Assembly: GCA_023238725.1 (NCBI GenBank)
Contig: CM041535.1
Coordinates: 526,001-590,000 of the forward strand
From: Scortum barcoo
Taxonomy: Eukaryota > Chordata > Actinopteri > Centrarchiformes > Terapontidae
DNA length: 64,000 bases
Reading direction: 5' to 3'
Shown here: positions 1 through 12,600 of the stretch, piece after piece
Layout: every line of letters begins with the position of its first letter
Position numbering within the stretch: the first letter of the stretch is position 1
Made by a program: the position numbers and the translations under genes
The notes under the pieces: model-generated
Databases searched by the model: none
Told to the model about the DNA's origin: nothing
What the model saw: the letters and a program-made list of their open reading frames with translations, nothing else

Positions 1-150
1 TTTTTTGGTTTTGCTCTTAATGAATGTAGCAAAATGCACACAAATAGCTAACTAGATTTTTCAAGACTGTCCTTTTAGATAAACAACAGCACTGGTTTGA
101 GGTGAAACGCTTTAAGACAACCACAGTAAAATTAATTTCTCCCAAATTAC

Positions 151-151
<1 letters not shown>

Positions 152-181
<30 letters not shown>
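152..181. repeat. Poly(A) tract, 30 bases
   Basis: Uninterrupted run of A at 152-181. Confidence 0.95.
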
Positions 182-183
<2 letters not shown>

Positions 184-1399
184 AAATAATAAATTCCACT
201 CTCTTTCTATCTTTTACTGTGAACACACCATATCTAATCTATCTGTGTTGGGGGTTCTTTCATATAGTGTTAGTTAGTTAGTTAAAGGTCAAGAGATTTC
301 CCTCAGGGGTTGGTGGAGACCAAACCAGGGCGTAAAAAATATTGAACTAATATTGAACTAGACACAAACATGACTTAAAATGAATTTTTCATGTTCCCCT
401 CTGGATTCCTCTCACAGCCCAAAGGTGTATGCTGAAATTGTAAAAAGCCTATATGTTACTACTGTTTTTACAGCTTGCTCTGATGCTCAATTAAGTGATG
501 CAGTGATGCTTTAAAATCTATTGTCTTAAGTTATAATTATACTTATTGTCTCTGCAGCGACATGAGCATCTTTGTCATATAAATTTTGGAATGAGTGAGT
601 CAGTACATCTTTATATACAACTATGTGCAGCCCAAAATGTATGACTGTGTGGACCCTCTTGTAGTATGAACAGAGCCACAAATGACTGTCCACATCCTTG
701 TGCCTTCTAGAGTATGTACACCAACTATTAGTGCTGGCATTTTTAAAATGTATATTTTCCTTTTACTCTGTTTAGATTTTAGGGAACGTAGCATATCCAT
801 GATCTATCCATTTATTTTTTTGTGATCCACAGGATTCATCCAAATTCCATTTGTTATCCCATATTAATTATTACCTTCACTGTAGTAGATTTACAGACAA
901 ATACCTTTTTCACCACCTTACAATTATACTGCACCATTTTCTAGTTGTGTTTATGACTGATGATAGTGAAAAGAACCTTGAGGTGTGCTGTCAAAGTGAC
1001 ATCCAGTAAATCATTGTTGACCTTTATGTTTACGTGTGTTTTAGCTGAAGCTTTTAGTAAAGTGCGATAGTCCAAGGAGTAGAGTCTTGATTGATGCCAT
1101 TACTGAAACAGTCAGCACTAAGACTTTCAGAGAGCTGATCTGGACGCCATGCTGGAAGCCTCTGGAAACTTATGGAAGCTGTCCAAGCAACCATCTTATT
1201 GATGTAAGACAAATTTAAGCTTATTATTCAACTTGCCTGAAAGGACCCTACCTGTGTTTTTCCATATCTTATGGTTTAATTCCTTCTATATTGATAAATA
1301 AATTAATTAATATTAAAATTAATAAATAAATTAATAAATTAATGAAATAAAAATATAGCATATACATGTACAACACAGGGAGATTCAACGTACCCCTTA

Positions 1400-1620
1400 A
1401 TCCATTCATCATCTATACTGCTTATCCTTAGAGGTTTGTGGGAGGTGAAGGGGGGCAAACCCAGCTGGCATTGGGCAAGAGGTGGGGTACACCCTGAATA
1501 GGTCACCAGTCAGTCTCAGGAGAGAAAGACAAACCACTTACACTCATATTCACACCCCTTATGAAATTTCAAGTCACCAATTAACCTAACCTGTATGTCT
1601 TTGGAGCAACCAAGGCAGTA
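1400..1620 (-). repeat. Teleost dispersed repeat, inverse and truncated copy
   Basis: It contains CTGCTTATCC, CAGCTGGCATTGGGC and GGTGGGGTACACCCTG in inverse orientation to the 12300 copy. Confidence 0.6.
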
Positions 1621-1918
1621 TTTCACTAATATTATCACATATTTCAAAATATAGTTGCAAGATAAAAGTACAAGTATTTTAAAATGTATTTAACTTTTAA
1701 ACTTTTAAACTTTTATTTGTTTTTTGTTTTTTTTGTTCGTCTGTTTTTTATGTTTGAATATCATCCTGGATTTGACTGTTAAACACACCTGTCATCTTAC
1801 AGTCTGCCTACAGTCACTCCATTGTTACATATGTGCCTGTGGTATGTCAACATTTTGTCCTGACGAAGAACCAACTGGGATCAAAATGCTGTCTGTTTAA
1901 ATAAACTTGACTTGAAGT

Positions 1919-1920
<2 letters not shown>

Positions 1921-1964
<44 letters not shown>
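1921..1964. repeat. (GT)n microsatellite
   Basis: Twenty-two GT units, followed by TACGTGTGTGTTTACAG. Confidence 0.95.
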
Positions 1965-1967
<3 letters not shown>

Positions 1968-4429
1968 TGTGTGTTTACAGTTCCCCTTCATTACCCCAGA
2001 AACTCCTACAGGGAGGAATCATCTCATCCATTCCCTACATGGAGGAGGACATTCAAAAGAGATATGCCTCCAAGGGATATGTTTGAAATGTACGCAGACA
2101 TACTCCAATACATTAGAAGATAAACATGTGGCAACCACTCCTGTCCCCTCACCTCAGCACACAGCCTCTATGGGAACACAGACCCCTCTGAGGCATGGGG
2201 TACTAGTTCCCCCACTTGGCTAAAGGCAGAACTGCAAGACTTCCTGCAAAGGTGAGCAATTTGCTGATGAACAAACAGCATGATCACAAATTGCAGCTTC
2301 CCTGTATACATGTGTGTTTCTCTAATCACTCTGTTTATTAGTTTTCTTGCTTCAGCTCATTAACAGCAGGACACCTCAAGTAAGGCACAGCCCAATCACA
2401 CCAGCTCCATTAAATAAATAACCAACAGAGTGTCTGGGCTCAGTAATGAGGGGCATAGGTATATACAGGGGAGTGTGCATGTGTGTGTGAGTGATGTACT
2501 CTTAATTGATCAGTGGTCCATTCAATTTGAAGTGAACTGTGAATGATATTTACCAGCTCAGCCCTGGTGAAGATTAGGTTTAGCTATTAGATGTGTTTTT
2601 ATTCAAACAATGTCTATCAAGATTTCCAAAAACTATGCTGTTTTATAGGTTCATCAAAGACGTGTGTATTTATCTTGTGGATTCTTTGGGAATTTGGGAT
2701 TTTTTCAGTATTCCGCTCCAGTACCATGCTGCTACCATGGTTTTATAAAAATGCAAAACTGTCAATCTTGAGTAGAAATGTTATAAAGTTGACATGTCTT
2801 TGTGCCCATGATGGAGAATTGCACTCCACAGATTGCATACTGCTCCTTTAGTGGTTCAGTAAAGCAACCACACACACACTGCATCAAGCAGCAAAAGTCA
2901 ATAAATTACTGGAAAATATGTGTCTCTTGTTGATCAAAGCTCAGCCCCCACAGACTGCCAGGCCTGGCATCAGTGGGAGCTGCTTACTAGGTTCACATGT
3001 ATCTAATCATTACAACTGATATTTTTAACAGAGAATTTAAATAACAGATGAAAAAAGGTATTCTTTGTGACAAAACTAATCCTGTACCTTCCTACAAGTT
3101 TGAAGAAGCACTCAGGGGAAGAGTGTATTTGTTTGGCTGTTTTGTTCAAATAACCAGCTTTCTCTCAGATTGTTGACTACACCTTTAAGACAAATCATAG
3201 CAAGTCAAACTTCAAATCTTAGAACTTAAAGTAATGCCCAATCTTCTAAAATGAATTATGTCATTTGCAATTATTTCAGGTCTCTGAATGTTTTTTTTTA
3301 TTGTTCTGTGGTTTTCTGGGTTTTTGAATACTCTAGTTTTTCTTTTCTGACATAAGACAAGTTTCTCAGTCAGGTTTAAAGGGCCCTTCAACTTGGTAAA
3401 CCTATTTAAGAAAACTTCCATTAATGCATTTAATTTCCTCCAATTTAATGCAGCAGAAATAAATTTTAACCTAGTTGATACAATTAGGCTGTGGGAGGTT
3501 TCCATTTAATTTTCATCCAGTGCTTAGCAAGCAGGTGAGAAAAGCAATAACAAATATTTTCAAAGTATTTAGTTGTAGGAGTAACTCAGATACTGCAATG
3601 AGAGCATCAGGCTGTGCCACACATTGATTACACCTGGGTTAATTGATTTTAATAGATTTTGAACAGCATGCAAGGCCACAACCGGCTGCATCTCTGTGGC
3701 TGACAGAAGACGGGAAGAGAGGAATACAGAGAATGAGATACAGAGAGTGCATTAGAGGAACAGTGCTGACATGGGGTAGCAACTTCTCCTACCACACATC
3801 CACCCCTCATTCCTTTGAGGAGAAGTCAGGACTCTCTGTGGAATTGTTTGATTCAGTGGGTCCCTCTCTAGCTCCTATTGATTTATTAATCACTCCACCA
3901 ATGAACTAACAGATACTGACCTTTTCATAGTCCCTAAGCCACCCCTCATCTCTACCCCCATCCCCAAACCAGCTGAATTGATCATTTAATGGAACATCAA
4001 GGCCACACAGATTTGTCAGCGTTTTGTCATGCATGCCCCCATATCCAGATAGGTCAATATATTGACTTTCCCTAAGAAGTGTGTAAACAACAACAGATGG
4101 GACTGAATGCCACTGTTAACCTCTGTCACCACATTTAAAGAGCTATTTAGACTGTAAGCTAATGAGGACAGACTGGCTGGAAGGGTTGCTGCTCCATTAC
4201 TGTGCCGCTGGTGTGGTTTTGTGAATATATCCAGAGTAACACTGGGCAAAGTTGATGTTTCTGGATTCTTTGTTTGTTCATGACTTAATGAGAATAAAAG
4301 ATAAAACCAATGTTTTTTTGTTTTTTTTTCCCAATTGTAACTCGGACCTCTATATTAGGTCATTGCCTTTCTTATTGTCTGTGTTTTCACTTGGTAACAT
4401 TGTTTATTTTTATTTCTGAGAACTAAAGA

Positions 4430-5260
4430 ACATAAATCACAGGAACAGTTGGTGGACAGCCGCTTTCAGGTCTCTCTGGAGGTGTTCACTTGGTTCTAGT
4501 TGAGCTCTTGCTGGGCCTCTCAACGACATTCATAGACTTATCCTTATCCATCCCTGCATTGTCTTGGCTGTGTGCTTAGGACTGTTGTCCTGTTGACAGG
4601 TGAACCTGCAGCACAGTCTGAGGTCCTGGGTGCTCTGGAGCAGGTTTTGATTAAAGATATCTGTACTTTCCTATGGTTAGTTTTCCTTCAACCTGTGGAC
4701 TGAGCTGTCTCCTTGTCCTTGAGGCTGAAAAACACCCCCACAGCATGCTGCCACCACCGTGTTTTACCACTGGGATGGTACTGTACTGGTTAGCAATCAG
4801 GACCCAAGCCAACTTGTCTCTCACAGTCCAAGAGCCCTTTAGTGTATGTTTTGGACCCTACAAGCAGGCTTTCTTGTGTCTTTTTTATTTAAGAATCCCG
4901 GCCACTCTCTCGTAAAGCCCAGATCTGTGAAATGCTGCAGTGATAGTTGTGCTTCTGGTAGTTTCTCCCATCTCCACACAGGATCTCCAGAGCTCAAGCA
5001 GACCAAGTGCTTTTTTCAAGGCCCTTCTGTCTGCAAAACCTGATTCATGATATGCATTGTTAGCTGTGAAACCTTATCCTAATTATGCCCAATAAATTGA
5101 ATTTAACACAGGTGGATTCCAGTCAAGGTTTAGAAACATTTAGAAGATGATCAAGAGAAATGGGAGGCACCTGAGCTAAATTTCAAGTGTGGCTGCAGTG
5201 GTCAGATGGTCCCCAACAACTTGATTGGATGCTGTTGGACTGATTCAAACATAGTGGATC
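4430..5260 (-). mobile_element. Tc1-like transposon relic
   Basis: On the minus strand, around 4770-4715, the sequence reads PVVKHGGGSMLWGCFSA, the hallmark block of Tc1 transposases. The stretch near 5000-4920 matches their N-terminal helix-turn-helix region, and a Tc1-type 5' flank continues to about 5200. Frameshifts throughout. Confidence 0.75.
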
Positions 5261-8200
5261 TATGGAATTAGGTGTCAGCTTGCTGGGAATGAATAGCGTT
5301 AATATCCAAAATGACGACTGCTTTAATAATAAGCCTACCTAAAATTGAGTAACATGAAGTAGTTGTTGTTGTGCAATGTGCTATTGTCTACATTTGTTAC
5401 ATTGCTGCTTTGCATTGTGTCGCAAGTAGTTAGTTTCACGAGGCATTGCTATGACGATCAGCTAAGACTCCCGCCGATATTGAGGGGATGCTATCTGTAG
5501 TAGAAAATAAAGTTGAGAAAAATAAGTGGTAATAAATGCGAGTTGAGTTTAGTCATATCATTCAGCGTAAACATGGCTAAAAAAATGTGTATACATATAC
5601 AAACACACAAATATGAGGCATGTGTATGCATTTTTGTGTATCAGTGCATATGCACTGATCAATGTTTTTATGGGTCTCTTAATTTAAGTCCTTAATATTT
5701 AAAGAACTAATTTGTAATAATAATAGAACAGTATTTTGTAGATAGAATATATACTGAGTACCAACTAATTCATTGGAGTTTTCAATTTATACAGGCACTG
5801 ATTTCCAAAGCAGTACCCTTAAAATAATCTAAAACCGAAGAGTATGTAAACATAAATTTAACTCAGTATAACATGTAGCTCATATTACCCCCTAAACATG
5901 ACTTAAACAGTCTAAAGTAAATCCTTCTCATGAGGCAACCCAATTGTCCATAGTGTCCTAAAAAAACAAAGTGGAAACAGGCCAGCTGGAGCTTACTGTA
6001 GGGCACAATGACTGCTGTGAGGGTTTGGAGGTAGCAGTATTGCAGTATTGTCCCCTGATTACTGCAGGCATGAATTCAACTGGATGCACAAGGAAAAGAG
6101 AAGTGTGGCCTGGAAACACAACAACAATGTGGCTACATCCCTGTTCAAGCATGCCGTGCTGGGTAGTGTCAAGGAGCACTAGCTTTCTCAATGGATGTCA
6201 GTCACTGCTCCACTAATAGCAAATGACATGGAACATAATGCACCAACTAGATCCCAGCCGGCAGGAGTAATAGCTCATAAATTCAGCGGCCCCGGAGCAG
6301 GGATCTGTCAAAACTCAGCAGTGCATTGTGGGTTAATGTGTTTCATACACTCCCCTCACCCAGCAGTCACTGCAGTGTGCCAATCAGTCTTGTGTGTGTA
6401 TGTGTGTCAATGTGTATACTACCCCTCCCCCTCTCTATAGCTGCTGCTACTCCCCATGCAGCCAGCCATACTAAAAAACATTTTCTTTTTAATTAATCAT
6501 GTCAATACTATGTAGCAGCTTTGGTCAGGGTCTGGTAATGTAGCTCAAGCTCCAATCAATGGGGCAGGGTTGTGAGTTCAGGGAGTATCAATATTTTCCA
6601 ATGTGCAAAAAATAAAAGTCCTGGAGGCTCAGGCTGCCCCAAATAAAGTGCCCTGGGGGTGCAGGCAGCCCAAAAAGCCCCTCACTACAGCCTGGGTCCC
6701 TGCTATCCTACTCTGCTCTTTTGTTCCGGTTAGTTGGGTGTAGAGAACAAGAGGGCCTATGACCCACAGAGAAGGGTCAGGTCTGGCTGTGGCATGCCAT
6801 TCAGCATGCACCAATGACACATTTCATGGGACACAAAGAACATGACAGAAGTCACATTAAAATACACTTATTTACTTTCAATTGACATGTGGGATAATAT
6901 ATCATTTAAAAGAAGGTAGCCTCTCAATCCTTAGTAAGCAACATAATTAAATAGTCTTAACCTGTTGGATCCTGCCACCCATCTGTGAGCCCATCATTTA
7001 AAAATTAAGACATGGACAAGCAATGTTCCAAATGACAGAATTATATTTTAAATGTAAGCTAAGCTTCCAGTGTCACCAGTGATACCAAATACAGTGAACT
7101 GGAAAAATAGGAACACCTGTACAGCATAATGCAAATCAGTACAATAGGTCTTTATGAAACATGTTTCATGAATTATAATAATTGTTGACACCTTGTCAGA
7201 AGAAGAAGGAAAATAATTACTAGAGTACTTTTGCTGCTTACACCTGTATGATTCAGTAATTCAAATATTAATATTATGACATATTAAATATTACAACTCT
7301 ATCCCCAGAAGAGAAGGTTGATATTATACTATTAAGCTAAACCAAGTGTGTAATGTTTCATCACAATGCTCTGTCAGATCAATAGCAGTGTCTTTAAAAA
7401 TATTTCTTTTCACAATATCTACACATGGTAACTAGCATATGGTTCAGCTGGTTCAACAATTGTTAAGGAGGAAATAAATTATGAATGCTCATGCATGTAA
7501 TTACTCTTATTCTGATTGTTAAGGATAGGGGAATTCATGCTTATGGTTAAATAAAACATCAAGCATTAATTACAAAGTGTATTGAGATGCCAATACTAGT
7601 CTCCTGCATAGATTTCAGATGCACTTCACTCTTATCCACCTAGCACACAATCTCTGCACTCCAACATTTTTTTTTCAATGTTCAATGTTTCTACAGATAC
7701 CAAACACACCAAAATATTAGACAGTTCAATTAGCTATTTTTTGTGTCAATGTCAGTTAGTTTCCAAATTGTCGAGGTATTGTCATTTTTTGGTAAAAATG
7801 AATTATTTTTTATACACACATACATGTGTATGAGGTTGGAAAACATCAAAAAACTAACAGAGAGCAGAGGACAGAAACAGTGTTGACATGACACCAGAAT
7901 ATCGCAGCATAGTCACAGCCAATTGGGGTTCAGGCTTCGCCAGGGAAGGCCAACCTCAAAGCTCAGGGTGGGGCGGGGGCAACTGATTGGGAATGTTAGG
8001 ATGACCATGTAGCAGTCAACAAGAGGCTTGAGGCAGACATGAGGTGCAGACCAACTAGGTGTTTATTTCACCAACACTGAAGACATTATTACACACTTGG
8101 GCATACTTTTCAGTGCTGGATTGAAACTGGCAGCCTTATATAGCCTGCCACTGGCAACGCCCTCCAGCCTTCCCCTGACATCAACAAGGCAAAAAACACA

Positions 8201-11200
8201 ACAAATACATCAAAATACATCATCCCACATACATGTTCAATGTTTTACATGATTCCGCATGTTTTGATGCATTTCTTGCATATATTGCTGGCAATGCTAT
8301 GAGAAGAGAAGCATGGCAAAAATTCATAGGGAAGAAGAATAATAAGTCTGAATGACAATTAGAATACAAATACGCTCTACATCATCACAAAATAATCTAC
8401 AAAAATAAAAGGTTCCTTGCACTTTCAGGATTGTTGGGCCCTGACTTTCTGGTGAGAGCCCTGATAATTCATTCACTTTCAGTAGTAGTAAATTTGTTTG
8501 AAACTGAGATTAAATAAAAAATGTTGCACATACATTACAAATTACAACTAGATACTGAATTTATGGTCAATATCTGATATCTAGTATCCAAAGAAAGTGT
8601 GTATCGGTTTTGGTAGCATTTTAATGAAGACTGGAGTGGAAGGAGTGGAGTGGAAGACTGTACTGGAGATACAGATGTTTGCATATTTTGAAAAAAAGAC
8701 TTTAATTAACTTTAATTAATTGACCAAAGGTTGCAGGTAGGCAAATGTAAGTCACATATTAGTGGAAATGCTGAAAAAAATTCTGGTCTGTAGGACATAC
8801 GGGTGACTTTATTTTACTTTTTGAAGTGTCTTCAATTTTAAATTTGTAGTAATAAGCCATGCCTCCTTAAATTAACCATTAACAAACAGCATCAAGTGAG
8901 TCATGATCATACATCAGGCAAACAAAATTTTGTGTAGTGTAATGCACTTTAATATGTAAACTTAGTGAAAACTCATGAACATGTATGTGAAATGTGTACA
9001 TTGTTGTGTTCATTAGTAATTGCAAACTTTTGAAAATTTCCTATTTTCCTAAAAATTCATAGGCTTGTATAATCAAAACAGATTGACGTATTGAAATTTC
9101 CTTGATAATTTTATATCAACACCATACGTAGATAATCCTAACAAAGTTTTGGGACAATTGGCCCAACAGTTTCTGACAAGTTCTTTAAAACAGGATTTTG
9201 AATAAACTGAGAAATGTAGAAAAATTTGAGAGCAGAAGATGCAGAGGTGAGAGGTTAAAAATATGAAATAATTTTGACTCATTTTCAAAATAATTACAAA
9301 AACATAAACTACATTATTTCACCGCCACCTTGAGGACAATTAGCATCCTTTTCTGTGTCTGAGTAATGGCTACGATTTGCAGCCCACTAGCGATTTCTTG
9401 TGAGTCTTCATCAAACAATTTTGGCTTCACAAACACTTTTAGAGGAGAAAAACAAGAAGAAAAAGAAGACAAGGGAGAATGAATGAGGGGGGAAAAAAGG
9501 GCTCCAGCAGTGAGTGCCGCTGCTTGGATCTCTTATCTAAAGCTGTAAGCAGCAATGAGTGGGCCCTTGCATTGGAATGGCAGCCGTTGTGTTGTTGATA
9601 GAGTTTAGTTTACATTGCTCTGAATTTTCATGACTGTTGCATGCATGAATGAGTAAAATATTTCCTGTGTCAAGTTTGTGACAACAGGGATGACGGATTG
9701 TAAATGTTATATATAATTCAATAAGTTGTGTTACCTTCCTTTTGCTGGTAGGTTGAGTTTCATAAGTGAGTAGAAATACATTGCAAGACATTGCATGTAG
9801 AAAAAATATAAAAATATATAAAAATATAAAGTAAATATAATATAATAAATGTAAATACATACTAAATGTCATTATGTTGCTGTATATCAAGCATAGACCA
9901 CTGCCATGACCTGACTCTGAAGCCCCAACCAAAGAGAGATGCAGGCTGAAAGTCAATAATAACTTGTTTATTTAAATCGAGTGTATAATAGTCAATGCAA
10001 ACACAAACAAAGAATAGGATGAGATGTGATTGTCAGTAAAGTCAGTGGTGAGGGTGGGTGGATGCATGAGTGCCAAGTGTGGAGTGTGGAAGTTATGTTG
10101 GTTGGCTGAAAACAAAGCAATGCAGAGGGGAGAAAAAGATGAGAAGAGAGAGGGCCTCTCGGGAGGAAAGGCAGGGTTTTATAACTGACAACACAAGGCC
10201 CAGGTGCATCCAACTACACAGATGAAACTCCACCTTCCAGGTACCTGTTGCTTTATCAAGGACAAAAACATGTAACATAACAATCATAAACCTACATTTA
10301 AACAAGCCAGAGGACTGTCACAACCACACAATGTAAATGTCATGTAAATGAAATGACAATTGGTGGTTCTGTAACTCTGATTTAGTAGTGACATACAGAA
10401 TACCTCAGGCCTGGACAAACATGGCAAGTTTGATGGAGAGGTTGGACAATGTATAAACAAATTATACCAGCTTCCCATTTTATGGCAAAACGTGGAATTC
10501 GTTCACCACATCATGGCCATTCTCAGTTCCATGAGATCTAAAGTTGTATACTTTTCTGACCAAATTTGAGGTGATTCCTGTTAATCTGCTAGAAGGAGTT
10601 TGTAAGTCATTGATAATCATTAGTTGAAATACAACAGGGCTGTGGCACTCTGTGCTTGTTCCACACAAAGGTCCCAAAAGTATATGGAAGGAATAAGGAA
10701 AGACATTGAGCACTAGTCCAATAGGGATTTGGAATGAGCTGGAGATATATATTCCACCCAAAGATAATAAAGTTAATAATAAAGTTTCCACTAATAATCA
10801 TCACATAGCAGTTGACTTACATAATAGTGTTTTTTACTATTGGACTTTCTATTATTTGCACTGAGAATAAATTGCCATTTTTGAGTGTGTTTGCTCATAA
10901 GCTACATTTGCTATTCATTTCTCATTCAGTCTAATCACTTGCTGTCAGTCTAATTCCCAAAATGCCTGCAATCAGATGCTTAGCGCTTCAAGGCCTAAAG
11001 ATGCAAATATGGCTCATTGGCCATCCCAAGTGTGAAAAGCTTTGCCATTATCCAAAGCTAATGAGGCAGATGTAGGCCATGAAAATGATATAGTGGCTCT
11101 TGCAATGCAGTATGCAGTTCAACTGTACCAGCAGCTGTCAGCAAAGAGTAGAAAAGTACATATCTAGATTATGTTTACATCAGTACTAGTAGGATTGGAC

Positions 11201-12299
11201 AAAGGAGTCTTTTCTTTGTGACTTGTCAAGACATTACACATCTACACATCATGATAAATCACAAACAAAAAAGACTGTCCTCACCACCACTGAGATCATC
11301 TGCCATTTGTTTCAGTGTCTGACAATGTCTAAAAACATGTGCACACAACTTTGTAGTGTGTAATGGGGAACTGGTGCGGCAAAGCATTTCACCTCAGTAT
11401 GCTTTAAACCAAGTGCTTGTTGGTTGGTCCAACACCCACACCAGTGCAATTGTTGTAACTTTCCCAAATCAGGCCCAGTGATTGGCCTGGGGTGTTCTCT
11501 AAATGATCACATTAAATCTGTAAATGCTAAAAAAGAAAAAAATAATGCCACTTGAATTATGTATGTATCAACATAGAAGGGGAACCTTTTTTATGAACTT
11601 ATCTACCAAGCAAAATGTTATATATGTAAATATGTGAATATATATGTAAATACAGAAGATATTGGCATAAAATATTGGCATTTGTCCCTTCAATATATAC
11701 TCATAATAACCAAAGATCTGATATTTTTATGGTTCTATTTAGACATGCCCACATTGTTTTTTTCTACCAGAAACTATGAACTGGGATAGATGGTTAACTT
11801 CTGAAAAAGTCAAAAGTGACCTGAACGACAAGATCAGGGCTGTTTACTTTATTAACTTTTAGCTGAAATACAATCTGTCGATTACCTTAATGAAACCTAG
11901 AAACACAGACTGAGGATGTGAACCCGACATCTCCGTTGACCCGACATCTCCGATGACCTTCACAGTCCATCTCATTCCTCTTTGACTTGTGTGTCAATCA
12001 AAGTGTGACTTTGGATTGCTGGAGGCAGTTCGGTCAGTACTCTTGGTACAACACATTCGTCCTTGCAAGAGCAACAAGAAGAATTTGTCTCAAAATGCAG
12101 GTCAAGGTACTGTCGCCGGCAGGGGAAGCTCTGCCCTCTCCTTCAAAGGACTACAAAGGACCCTACAGTCTCTTCTCAGTCTTTCTGTACTTCACCTCAC
12201 TGAACCTGAACACAGCAAAACCCTAAGGAATGTGGTAGTCTAATCCGGTTGAGATGAATGCATGATCCAGCTTCTCAGCTTGAGATATAATATTCACTC

Positions 12300-12600
12300 G
12301 CAAACTCCTGATTTTCTTGGTTTGAACCCCCGGTCGGCTGGGGTCCTCCTGTGTGGAGTTTGCATGTTCTCCCCATGTGTGCCTGCTGGGTTTTCCACTC
12401 ACAGTCCAAAGACAGGTTAACTGGTGACTCTAAATTGCCCATAGGTGTGAGTGTGAGTGGTTGTCTGTCTCTCTACTTAGCCCTGTGATTGACTGGAGAC
12501 CTGTCAAGGGTGTACCCCACGTCTCAGCTGGGATAGGCTCTAGTACCCCATCAACCCTGTGTGAGGATAAGTGTTAAAGATAATGGATGGATGGGTGGAA
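12300..12600 (+). repeat. Teleost dispersed repeat (GTTTGCATGTTCTCC family)
   Basis: It contains TGTGTGGAGTTTGCATGTTC, GGTGACTCTAAATTGCCC, GGGTGTACCCCACGTCTC and ends with GGATGGATGG. The family occurs four times in this window. Confidence 0.7.

Larger units (their letters stand above)
1..12299. other. Gene-poor flank, repeat relics only
   Basis: Apart from the repeats listed at 152, 1400, 1921 and 4430, I see no supportable gene. The short frames lack domains and splice context. The segments 7900-8170 and 9890-10230 each hold a T-rich AATAAA inverse and a TATA-like stretch and could be solo-LTR remnants, but I found no paired ends. A short exon-like frame at 1980-2123 is treated as a finding. 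Confidence 0.5.

Noticed and set aside
1912..2223. 103-codon frame beginning with Cys-Val repeats
   Set aside because: The start lies in the (GT)n microsatellite; the Cys-Val run is an artefact.
7850..10260. A full LTR retrotransposon bounded by the two LTR-like stretches
   Set aside because: The two stretches are not clearly similar to each other and nothing between them resembles gag or pol.
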